NCBI GenBank assembly: GCA_029961685.1
Contig: JARWKL010000010.1
Coordinates: forward strand, 19,117,931-19,181,930
DNA: 64,000 nucleotides
Source: Aristolochia californica
Lineage: Eukaryota > Streptophyta > Magnoliopsida > Piperales > Aristolochiaceae
Direction: 5' to 3'
Under the pieces are notes generated by a model. It was not told the origin of the DNA. It saw only the letters and a list, made by a program, of their open reading frames with translations, and searched no databases. The translations under genes and the position numbers were made by a program. The first letter of the stretch is position 1. Each line of letters opens with the position of its first letter. Below are positions 37,227-46,821 of the stretch, piece by piece.

Positions 37227-40200
37227 ATGATTTTTACACCTCCACAGAGTAACCCGGACCCACCACCTTTTGTGGTGGACAGAGCAACAATCAAAGCTGA
37301 ATTCTTTCACCCCAATAATCTAGGTTTCAAAAATTGGTTTTTTGATACCTATGGGGCCGCGGAACGCATGGAATTATCAAATGACTTTTATCTTTATTTG
37401 GAAACAAATAAGGTTATTATGTCTTTTGTTGATTGGTTCATGCAAACCGGACTAAAGCAAGCAGAGAAACGACCCTTAGTTTCCTCCACTACCCCCACTC
37501 TTTCTACCCTTACGAAAGAATGGCACCTAATGTCTGGTATCAATATCCGATCAGTCCATCCTCCTACTGATCCTATCCGACTTGAATTTTCAAGTCCTTC
37601 AGGGAAATCCCCTGAGTTTGTGGAAGCAGTTGCTTTTGTCAATCCTAAAATCACCCAAAATCCTATGGGTCAGATTAGACGACAAAACAACTTCACCAAT
37701 TTAAATCTCCAAACGATAGGCCAACAACTGACACGTATTGAAGATTTATTGGACAAAGATACTCTCGAGAAATACTGTCAAAATCCTTATGACTCATCTT
37801 CTCGAAAATTACCTTTGTTGATGGATGGGAAACCACTCATGAAACCACCTGTTCCAATTAGGAACTTTAAATTGGATAAAAATTCTGAGGTTGTTGAAGA
37901 ATTATTAACCAGGCTTGGAAAATTAAATCTTTCCGAAGATCAAATCAAACAAGCCCAACAGGCTCATGAAGCCCAAGCTAATGCGGTTCGAAAAAGTCTC
38001 CATGTATTGGAAGCTGACGAATCACATGATGAAGAGTCTCAAGAAGAGTCTTTATCACAAAATAATACTGAAGATTTAACACCTTCAGCATACTCTGATT
38101 TTGATGAAGGTCAAAATCCTAATCTTCATGATTTGGGTTTAACTAATATCAATCAGATTGAATCAATTCTTCAGGAAATGATTAAAAGATCAACCGAGTA
38201 TTCAAAAATTGGATTATACCAAGAAATCTACTTGGCGTTGGGATCTAAATCACAAACTCTATTATCATAGGCCTACACCTTAGGACCTATTATATGAAGA
38301 GAATGTGTACATAGATCAAAAAGCCTATGATGGCAGATCAATATATGAATGGAACATAGACTTTATGTCTGAATATCAGATTTTAGAACATTGTCGACGA
38401 ATGCTTATGTATGCTACCATTTGTAGACAACATAAGAATTCTGATCATGGCATAGCAGAAATGTTAACTGCTGGGTTCTTTGGAACCTTAAAAGGTTGGT
38501 GGGATAATATCCTAACTGCTGAACAACATCATGAAATTTACAATTCCAAAAAGGTTATCAAGACTGAATCAGGCCAAGCCTACCTTGGTGAGGATGATAC
38601 AGTACATACCTTAATTTCATGTATTGTTCATCATTTTATTGGCAATTTGATGTCCACTACTGATAAGGGACGAGAGGTTTTGCAAAATCTTAGATGTCGA
38701 ACACTTAGCCATTTTAGATGGTATAAAGATGTTGTCCTTACTAAGGTTATGCAAAGAACCGATGCCAATAATGAATATTGGAAAGCTAAATTCATTGATG
38801 GATTACCAACTCTTTTTGCTAGTAAAGTACGCCAAAGGTTAGGTAATGAGGTAGGAATGATCAACTACCAACAATATACATATGGTCTCCTTACCAGTGC
38901 CATCATCCAAAAAGGACTAACCTTATGTAATGATTTAAAGCTGCAAGCTCAGTTAAAGAAAGAAAATCTTGTTGGTAAGCTTGAGCTTGGTGAATTCTAT
39001 GAACAGTTTGCCTGTGACATAGCACCACCACCTTCCCATCAAAGGAAGGGAAAAGGGAAAGTCTCTCATTCTAAGAGACCAAAACCCTACTCACACCGGA
39101 GTAGGTGTTATCCCAAACGACAGTCTCATCATAAGACTAGTCATGAACCTAGGAGACCTCCTCCAAGACAGTCCTCTCGTCAGAGACCACCTCCTAGAAG
39201 CAATTTTCCAGACAAAAAGAAAATTGTCTGTTATAAATGTGGTAAATTAGGCCCTATTCCAATCAATGCAAAACAAAAGAGCAATTGAACCAACTTCAAA
39301 TTGATGAAGGATTGAGAATCCTGTTGGCTAAAATTCTCTTAAATTCTGATGCTGGAGATGATATTGATTATGCCTCATCCAGCCAATCAGAAGATGACCC
39401 AGATTGTAGTTGTTCTCATCTACAATCTGTGGCTCAAATGCATCAGATTAATGTTCTTACCACTGGTCAACAACTTATGCTTAAGAACATTGATCAAGAG
39501 AAAGATCCTCAAACCTAAAGATATTTAATCAAAGAATATCTTGCTCAATTTCAAAGTACTTCAAAGCCACCTCCCATTACAGGAGTAAAACCTTATTCTT
39601 TGAAGGAAATTATTCGTCGTCATGAAGAAACCCACCCTTCAAAACAACCAATCTCCATCTCCTCATTACAAGGCGAAATTAAAGAAATCAAGCTTGAATT
39701 AAAAGAATTAAAATCCCTTTATAAAAAGCTTGAAGAAAAAAGTGTAAAAAAAGAAAAGAAATCTGAGGATCCTTTTCTAAATCAGATCACTAAAGTCATC
39801 CATCAAAGATGGCATACTGTGATTAATTTGGTTATTGATCAGAACTTTGTCATTCCTAAACTGACCGCTCTGATTGATAGTGGAGTAGACTTAAACTGCA
39901 TCCAGGAAGGGTTAATTCCAACCCCATATTTTGAGAAAACAACTCAAACTTTAGCTAATGCTAATGGAGACAAAATGAAGATTAAATATAAATTAAATAA
40001 TGCCTCCATCTGCACTAATAATCAGTGCATTATTACTGACTTTTTATTAGTCAAAAATATGACTCAACAAGTCATATTAGGTACTCCTTTTTTGGAAAAA
40101 ATTATGCCCATAAAAGGCAATGATAACCATGGGATTCATGGTTAGGTTAATAATAAACCTATATATTTCTCTTTCAAATCTCCACCTCAAATTAGTTTTA

Positions 40201-41240
40201 TCAATGAGATTTCTGAATTGAGAAATGTGAAAGAACATCATCTTAGTTTCCTGCATAAAGAAATTCAATTTTTAACTCTGGAACAACAGTTGGAAACTAT
40301 AGATATCAAAGAGAAAATTAGTTCTCTTCAGAAAATATTTTCCCAAGAAATTTGTAGTGACATTCCGACAGCTTTTTGGGATCGACATAAATATATTGTG
40401 TCTTTACCATATATTGATGGGTTCAATGAAAGAACCATTCCTAAAAAGGCAAGGCCTAGTCAAATGAAACATGCTTTACTAGACCTGTGCAAAAAGGAAA
40501 TCCAAAATCTGTTGGATAAGAAATTAATTAGAAAATCTTACTCTCCATGGAGTTGTACTGCTTTTTATGTCAATAAAAATGCAGAAAAGGAACGAGGTGT
40601 TCCTCGATTAGTGGTTAATTATAAACCACTCAATGATTGTTTGCGATGGATTCGGTATCCTATTCCAAACAAAAAAGATTTATTAGACAGATTATTTTCT
40701 GCTAAAATCTTTTCCAAATTTGATTTGAAATTTGGACATTGGCAAATTCAAATTAATGAAAAGGATAAATATAAAACTGCATTCACTGTGCCTTTTGGTC
40801 ATTTTGAATGGAATGTTATGCCTTTTGGTTTGAAAAATGCTCCATCTGAATTTCAAAATATCATGAATGATATCTTTGCTCCTTATTCTGAATTTACCAT
40901 TGTTTATATTGATGATATCCTTGTTTATTCAGAATCTATTGATGCTCATTTTAAGCATTTACATGTTTTCAAAATAGTTAATAGAAAACAAGGGTCGGTG
41001 ATATCGACACCGAAAATGAAATTGTTTCAGACCTCTGTTAGATTTTTAGGTCATAATTTCCACAAGGGAAAAATAGTTCCCATTGATAGAAGCATTGAGT
41101 TTGCCTCCAAATTTCCTGATGAATTATTGGAGAAAACTCAACTTCAACGATTCCTAGGAAGTCTCAATTATATAACGGATTATTATCCCCATCTTGCATA
41201 AGAGTCCGCTATATTGCACAAAAGACTCAAAAAGAATCCA
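37227..41240 (+). pseudogene. ORF2 polyprotein lacking RNase H
   Basis: Starts at ATG 37227 (MIFTPPQSNPDPPPF) and is open to 38270. An extra A near 38182-38186 shifts the frame, and a CAG-to-TAG change follows near 38281. A one-base deletion in the CCHC motif at about 39251 (CGKLGP instead of CGKLGH) destroys the zinc knuckle. Further stops are at 39516 (AAA to TAA), 40143 (CAG to TAG) and 41199 (CAA to TAA). The protease active site reads DSGVDL where other copies have DSGADL (about 39880). RT has an intact YIDD (40905-40916), though an upstream SGYWQ reads FGHWQ. At AAGAATCC (about 41235) the sequence jumps into ORF3, deleting RNase H and the ORF3 start. Confidence 0.9.
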
Positions 41241-42395
41241 GAAAGAGGAAATTCCCCAGACAAGAAGGGCAAAGCCCCAGTGTCGTATAAGGAGATACTT
41301 GAAGTCGAACTAGAGTATATTACTCTTCTGGATACGGAGACAATTTTGCTCCTCAATAAAGAGGACTTAGAGGGTACATTGGATTCCTGGGAGATGTTAC
41401 AGAAATGGCTTGGAGAAGCCTACTGTCCCATCCGCGCAGGAAAATGATGGTATTCCTTTGAATCAATTTTGGTTCATTTGAATTCTATAGCAGTGCATCA
41501 TACACTGACAAATGTGGCTAAATGGGATAGCCCAAGAGCGTACAGCAAATGTACAACACAAAGATTTATGCATCCCTCAACTTGGGGAAAATTTGATTTA
41601 GCTAAAGCAGCTAACCTTCCTAATGATAAGGAATTTAATTATTGGGATTATATGGATTCTTGGTATAATACATTTTACTACCAAAATCCCTCAAATAGAC
41701 ATTCATGGTTTTTCCAATGGGAAAAGAATGTCTTTCAAAGCTCATTACATCTACCCAGTTGGGTATTTACATGGTGGAAAGAATTTGGGCCACCCATTTC
41801 TATCTTACGTGAGCCCATTAAGGCTTGTTTTGTAAAATAGACTCAATCCAGTCTTGAGCTTAAAGCTCTGGGTTATGAAAAACCCCCACAGAATTGGGAC
41901 AGTCTTATCTTCTTTATGGTATTTTCTCCACTATGGATTTGGAGATGGGATTGTACTATTGGCTTTAATGATAAAAGCCTACCAGTGTTAATAAGAACAT
42001 TTCATGTTCGTTGGTGGAAAAATTTCCCCAATATTAATACCAAAGTCGCAGAAATTAAGTCTGCTATCATACAAAATGAAAACAATCTTGGATTGCATCG
42101 CGTCCTGGAAGTCCATTATGACTCCGATAATTTATTTGCAAGTTTCAAAACTCAATTGAAGAGTTTGATTCCGAATATATCATAATGCAATGAAGGCACA
42201 TCTTCTCACCCTGCCGATGACAACATGTCAGTTTTGGAACCGTTCGCTGCAGATGATGAAGACATTGAGGACTTTACTAGTACTGAGCATGATGATAACG
42301 CTAATGAATTCTTACCAGATAGTCAGCCCCTAGAGGATCCTGACGAATATATTAATGCAATGATAGATATGTTTAAAACATCTAAAGGAAAATAA
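41241..42395 (+). pseudogene. ORF3, N-terminally fused to RT by deletion
   Basis: Picks up ORF3 at RGNSPDKKGKAP in the same frame as the RT remnant, so the two form one continuous frame to the TGA at 41445. The Trp-rich domain follows (WDYMDSWYNTFYYQN, WFFQWEKN, WRWDCTIGFNDK, VRWWKNF). It has a TGG-to-TAG stop at 41838 and a deletion at 42183 removing the KDIMKKLFESMKDSM region. The acidic tail ends in FKTSKGK and TAA at 42393-42395. Confidence 0.85.
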
Positions 42396-42406
42396 TTTTG
42401 CAGTAT

Positions 42407-42769
42407 ATGACTATTACAGACACATCTGTTCTAGATCCGTTGGCCAAGTCCATCCAAAAGCAACAGAGGAAATCTTATCCTCCAGCCTATAGCTGGCCTA
42501 TTTGTCACACCAAGCCAGGCTCCTACAGTATCTTTGGTCGGCCATTTTCCATAAAGTCATATTCATGGGATGCCGCCAGTAGCCGCCTGCATCGGATAAG
42601 AGTAAAAGCTCTTCATCAACAAAAGTTGCAATGGGACCAAGCCCATCAAAGGTCTTGTTCCAATCTCAATCATGGAGATAAGGATGATGGAGATAAGGAT
42701 GCTGACTCACCAAAGCATCCAAAGAATCTCAATAATAGAGATGATGACTCACATCCGCTTCAATCATAG
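42407..42769 (+). CDS. ORF4, small conserved viral ORF of unknown function
   Basis: A 120-codon frame open from ATG 42407 to TAG 42767-42769, starting 11 bases after the ORF3 stop. The N-terminus has QKQQRKSYPPAYSWPICHTK, a central FGRPFSIKSYSWDAA and RVKALHQQKLQWDQAHQR, and an acidic Asp/Lys/His tail (GDKDDGDKDAD). A matching frame is found at 56833-57195 (open, 120 codons) and a mutated one at 50935-51282. I do not recognise the family. Conservation of the frame in two copies, with length change in a whole-codon unit in the third, argues it once coded for protein. It sits just upstream of the viral promoter. Confidence 0.6.
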   Translation: MTITDTSVLDPLAKSIQKQQRKSYPPAYSWPICHTKPGSYSIFGRPFSIKSYSWDAASSRLHRIRVKALHQQKLQWDQAHQRSCSNLNHGDKDDGDKDADSPKHPKNLNNRDDDSHPLQS

Positions 42770-42791
42770 AGGCTCCTTTTAGTTTTAAGTG

Positions 42792-42818
42792 GTGGATTTC
42801 AAATGTTTTCAAATCCAC
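42792..42818 (+). promoter_or_regulatory. Inverted repeat upstream of the viral TATA box
   Basis: GTGGATTT at 42792-42799 and AAATCCAC at 42811-42818 form an 8-bp perfect inverted repeat with an 11-base spacer, 16 bases before the TATA box. The element is kept at the same place in the minus-strand copies (56784-56810, and with one mismatch at 50886-50912). It could bind a dimeric factor or fold in RNA. The role is inference. Confidence 0.5.
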
Positions 42819-42834
42819 TTTAGTTCACTCCATC

Positions 42835-42842
42835 TATATAAG
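42835..42842 (+). promoter_or_regulatory. TATA box of the pregenomic RNA promoter
   Basis: TATATAAG within CATCTATATAAGGAG. It lies between ORF4 and the PBS, where a caulimovirid pregenomic RNA promoter is expected, and recurs in the two minus-strand copies. Transcription would start about 30 bases downstream and traverse the poly(A) signal and PBS. Confidence 0.7.
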
Positions 42843-42958
42843 GAGTAAGTCTTATTTGTTAAGGCATCACTTGAAAAACCATCCCCTTTGTCATCAAGGT
42901 TGCCTACTCGTGTGTTTTGCAGTATTGAAGTTTTCTGTAAGTACTTTATGATATTGTG

Positions 42959-42964
42959 AATAAA
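42959..42964 (+). terminator. Poly(A) signal AATAAA
   Basis: AATAAA 117 bases after the TATA box and about 80 bases before the PBS. It is conserved on the minus strand at 50740-50745 and 56638-56643. In this family the promoter-proximal signal is bypassed on the first pass and used on the second, giving a terminally redundant RNA. That behaviour is inferred from the family. Confidence 0.65.
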
Positions 42965-43043
42965 TTAGTAGTAAGTTAAAGTTATTCTCTGCCTGTTTTC
43001 CTTATATTTGCCTTCTGTCAATTTTCCTTCTTCCTGCTATAAT

Positions 43044-43056
43044 TGGTATCAGAGCC
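43044..43056 (+). other. tRNA-Met primer-binding site (PBS)
   Basis: TGGTATCAGAGCC, complementary to the 3' end of plant initiator tRNA-Met, the usual minus-strand DNA primer site of Caulimoviridae and conventional position 1 of the genome. In this copy it is followed by inverted capsid sequence, not by the leader. Confidence 0.88.
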
Positions 43057-43115
43057 ACCTCATTTTCTTAACTTTTGCGTACTTTGCTAGCAAAAAGAGT
43101 TTGTAATCCATCAAA
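43057..43115 (-). pseudogene. Inverted capsid scrap after the PBS
   Basis: Matches the minus-strand capsid sequence at about 61415-61475 (coding IDGLPTLFASKVRKRLGNE in the sense direction). It joins the PBS on the left and, by a head-on switch at about 43115, plus-strand capsid sequence only a few codons further along in the gene. The arrangement looks like template switching or hairpin-mediated joining. Confidence 0.75.
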
Positions 43116-44157
43116 GATCAACTACCAACAATATACATACGGTCTCCTTACCAGTGCCATCATCCAAGAAGGACTGACCTTATGTAATGATTTAAAGCTG
43201 CAAACTCAGCTTAAGAAACAAAATCTTACTGGTAAGCTTGAGCTTGGTGAATTCTGTGAACAGTTTGCCTGTGACACAGGATCACCACCTTCTCATCAAA
43301 GGAAGGGAAAAGGGAAAGTCTCTCATTCTAAGAGACCAGAACCCTACTCACACCGGAGTAGGCGTTATCCCAAATGACAGTCTCATCATAAGACTAGTCA
43401 TGAACCTAGGAGACCTCCTCCAAGATAGTCCTCTCGTCAGAGACCACCTCCTAGAAGCAATTTTCCAGACAAAAAGAAAATTGTCTGTTATAAATGTGGT
43501 AAATTAGGCCACTATTCCAATCGATGCAAAACAAAAGAGAAATTGAACCAACTTCAAATTGATGAAGGATTGAGAATCCAGTTGGCTAAAATTCTCTTAA
43601 ATTCTGATTCTGGAGATGATATTGATTATGCCTCATCCAGCCAATCAGAAGATGACCCAGAATGCAGTTGTTCTCATCTACAATCTGTGGATCAACTACA
43701 TCAGATTAATGTTCTTACCACTGATCAACAGCTTATGCTTAAGAACATTGATCAAGAGGAAGATCCTCAAACCAAAAGATATTTAATCAAAGAATATCTT
43801 GCTCAATTTCAAAGTACTTTAAAGCCACCTCCCATTACAGGAGTAAAACCTTATTCTTTGAAGGAAATTATTCGTCGTCATGAAGAAACCCACTCTTCAA
43901 AACAACCAATCTCCATCTCCTCATTACAAGGAGAAATTAAAGAAATAAAGCTTGAATTAAAAGAATTAAAATCCCTTTATAAAAAGCTTGAAGTAACAAG
44001 TGTACACAAAGAAAACAACTGAATCAGATCACTAAAGTCATCCATCAAAGATGGCATACTGTGATTAATTTGGTTATTGATCAGAACTTTGTCATTCCTA
44101 AACTGACCGCTCTAATTGATAGTGGAGCAGACTTAAACTGCATCCAGGAAGGGTTAA
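43116..44157 (+). pseudogene. Capsid C-terminus, zinc knuckle and protease-start fragment
   Basis: Starts at INYQQYTYGLLTSAI and includes the basic region, an intact CCHC (CYKCGKLGHYSNRC, about 43488-43529), the acidic linker, the coiled coil and the protease start (LIDSGADLNCIQEGL). Stops occur at 43375 (CGA to TGA) and about 43426 (CAG to TAG). A deletion near 44010-44025 removes the KSEDPFL region. The sequence runs into satellite at about 44156. Confidence 0.85.
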
Positions 44158-44475
44158 GAAATGTTGAAAGAAAAATGAAATATAGAAAGTAAAAGAAAAT
44201 ACAAAAAGAAAGATGAAATATATAAAGTAAAATAAAATATAGAAAGAAAGATGAAATATAGAAAGTAAAATGAAATATTGAACGGAAGATGACTTATAGA
44301 AAGTAAAATAAAATATAGAAAGAAAGATGAAATATAAAAAGTAAAATGAGATATAGAAAGATAGATGAAATATAGAAAGTAAAATGTAATATTGAAATAA
44401 AAATGAAACATAGAATGAAAGATGAAAAATTGAAAGTAAAATAAAAAATAAAAGTAGAAAGAAAGATGAAATATT
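44158..44475 (-). repeat. 19-bp satellite, short inverted-polarity block
   Basis: Purine-top version of the satellite (GAAATATAGAAAG). It starts where the protease fragment is cut and ends where a TTTC-rich microsatellite begins. No gene. Confidence 0.9.
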
Positions 44476-46286
44476 TTGTCTTTCTTTCTTCTTTCTGTTT
44501 CTTTCTTAATTGTTTGTTCGTTTGTTTCTATTGTGATTTTCTTTTTTTTTCTTATTTCTTATTTTTTTCTACGTGCCTTTGTATTATTTGTTCTTTCTTG
44601 TTTCTTTCTTTCTTTATTTATTTCTTTCTTTCTTTATTTCTTTCTTTCGTCTTTCATTTTTTCTTTTTTATTTCTTTATTTCATTCTTCTTTCTTTCTTT
44701 TTGTCTTCTTTCTTTATTTCTTCCTTTCTATTTCATTTTTTCTTTCTCTCTTTCTTGTTTCTTCTTGAATTGTTCGTCTATTTGTTTTTATCATGATTCT
44801 TTCTTTCTTTTTATTTTCTTATTTATTATTTCTTTGTATATATCTTTTTTATTCGTTCTTTTTTTATTTCTTTATTTCTTGCTTTTTTCATTCATGTTTC
44901 TCTCTTTTTCTTTGTTTTTCTTTCTTTCTTTGTTTATTTTTATTTCTTCTTTCCTTATTTTTTCATTCTCTCTTTTGTTCTTTTTTCATCTTTCTTTCTT
45001 CCTCCCTTCTTCTTTCTTTCCTGTTTATTTTTATCTTTCTTTATTTTTTTATTTTTTTCTTTCCTTCTTATTGTTTCTTTCATCATTTCTTCAAATTTCT
45101 TTCATTATTTATTTTTTCTTCTTTCTTTCTTTATTTCTTCAACATTCTTTCATTCTTTCTTTTTTCTTCTGTCTTTCTTCTTTTTTCTCTCTTTCATCAT
45201 TTCTTCTTCTTTCCTCCTTACTCTTTCTTTCTAAATTGTTTGTTTGTTTCTATCCTAATTTTTTCGTTCTTCATTTTTTCTTTTTATTTTTTGTCTTTCT
45301 TTCTTTCGTTCATCATTCTTCCTTTCTTGTTTCATGCTTTATATCTTTCTTATATTTTTATTTATTTATTTCTTTTTTGTTTTTTCTTGCTTCTTTATTT
45401 TTTCATCTTTCAATTTTTCCTTTTTTCTTTCGTTTTTCTTTCTTTCTTTTGCCTTCTTTCTTTGTTTCTTCCTTTCCGTTTAATTTTTTATTTCTTTCCT
45501 CTTCCTTTCTTACTATTTATTTCTTTATTTCTTCTTTCTTTCTTATTGTATATTTCTAAATTTTTTGTTCATTTGTTTCTATCGTGATCTTTCTTCTTCT
45601 TTTCTTATTTCTTATTTTTATCTACATACCTTTGTATTATTTGTTCTTTCTTGTTTCTTTGTTTCTTTGTTTCGTCTTTCATTTGTTCTTTTTTCTTTCT
45701 TCCTTCTTGTTTCATTTTTTCTTTCTCTCTTTCTTCTTTCTTTCTAAATTGTTCGTCTATTTGTTTTATCATTATTCATTCTGTCTTCTTCTTTTCTTAT
45801 TTCTTATTTCTTTCTACATATCTTTTTTATTTGTTCTTTCTTCATTCATTCATTCTTTCTTTCTAGTTTCCTTCTTTATCTTTGTCTTTCTTTCTTCCTT
45901 TCTAATTTGTTCCTTTTTATTTCTTTTTACTTCCTTTCTTTCCTTCTTCTTCCATTCTTTTTTCTTCTTTCTTTCTATATTTCATATTTCTATCTTTCTT
46001 TCTTTCTTTCTTTCTTGTCTCTATCTTTCTTTCTTCTTTATTTACTTTTTATTTTTTATTTCTTTCTTATTCTTTCTTTATTTCTTTTATTTCTTTTGTT
46101 TCTTATTTCTATCTTTCTTTCTTGCTTCTTTCTTTCTTTATTCCTTCTTTCCTTCTTTCTCTCTTATTTCTTACTTCCTTCTTCCTTCTTTCTTTTTTCT
46201 TACTTCCTTCTTCCTTCTTGCTTTTTTCTTCAATCCTTTCTTTCTTGTTTGTTCATTTGTTTGTTTCTTTTTTCATTCTGATTCTT
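44476..46286 (+). repeat. CTTT-rich microsatellite with embedded longer repeat
   Basis: Mostly TTTC/TTTTC/TTTA runs. A roughly 100-base core recurs in diverged form: AATTGTTYGTYYRTTTGTTT, then a TTATTTCTTATTT stretch, then TACRTRCCTTTGTATTATTT or a variant, at about 44506, 44766, 45233, 45557 and 45746. This is a minisatellite inside a microsatellite. Ser/Phe/Leu-rich frames of up to 328 codons are composition artefacts. Confidence 0.85.
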
Positions 46287-46524
46287 AAGAAAGAAAGACG
46301 AAAGAAAGAAAGAAAGAAAAATGAAAAAAAGAAGAAGAAGAAAGAAACAAGATGAAAAAGAAAGAAACAAGATGAAAAGAAAGAAAGATGAAATAGAGAA
46401 AGAAAGAAAAAACAATGGAAGAAGAAAGAACAAAATAAAGAACAAGAAAAAATCAATAAATAATCAAAGAAAAAAGAGAGAAACAAGAAAGATAAGAAAG
46501 AAAAAGGAAAGAAAGAAACTAGAA

Positions 46525-46560
<36 letters not shown>

Positions 46561-46821
46561 AAAACAAATAAAAGAAGAAGGAAAAAGATAGAAACAAAGA
46601 AAGATAGATAGAAAAATAAGAAACAAAAAATCAAGAAACAAGATAGAAAGATAGATAAAAATAAACAAGAAAGAAGGAAAAAGAGAGGAAGAAAGAAAGA
46701 ATGAAGAAAGAAACAAGGAAATAAGAATGAAAGAAACAAAGAAGCAAAAAAATGATAGATAGAAAGAAGAAAGGAAAAGGAAAGAAAATAGAAAGGGAGA
46801 AAAAATGACAAATATAAAAAA
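46287..46821 (-). repeat. GAAA-rich microsatellite, inverted partner of the CTTT block
   Basis: Runs of GAAA, AAGA and GATA. The strand switch from the CTTT block sits on a perfect palindrome, TTCTTAAGAA (46282-46291). It includes a pure GAAA run near 46525-46562. No gene. Confidence 0.88.

Noticed and set aside
30042..43056. LTR retrotransposon
   Set aside because: No integrase domain and no LTR pair. Gene order, the DNA-virus style PBS/TATA/poly(A) module and a separate ORF1 fit Caulimoviridae.
43044..43056. tRNA gene
   Set aside because: Only 13 bases complementary to the tRNA-Met 3' end; no cloverleaf around it.
44573..45559. 328-codon Ser/Phe/Leu frame in the CTTT block
   Set aside because: Composition artefact of TTTC-type repeats, with similar frames in neighbouring phases.
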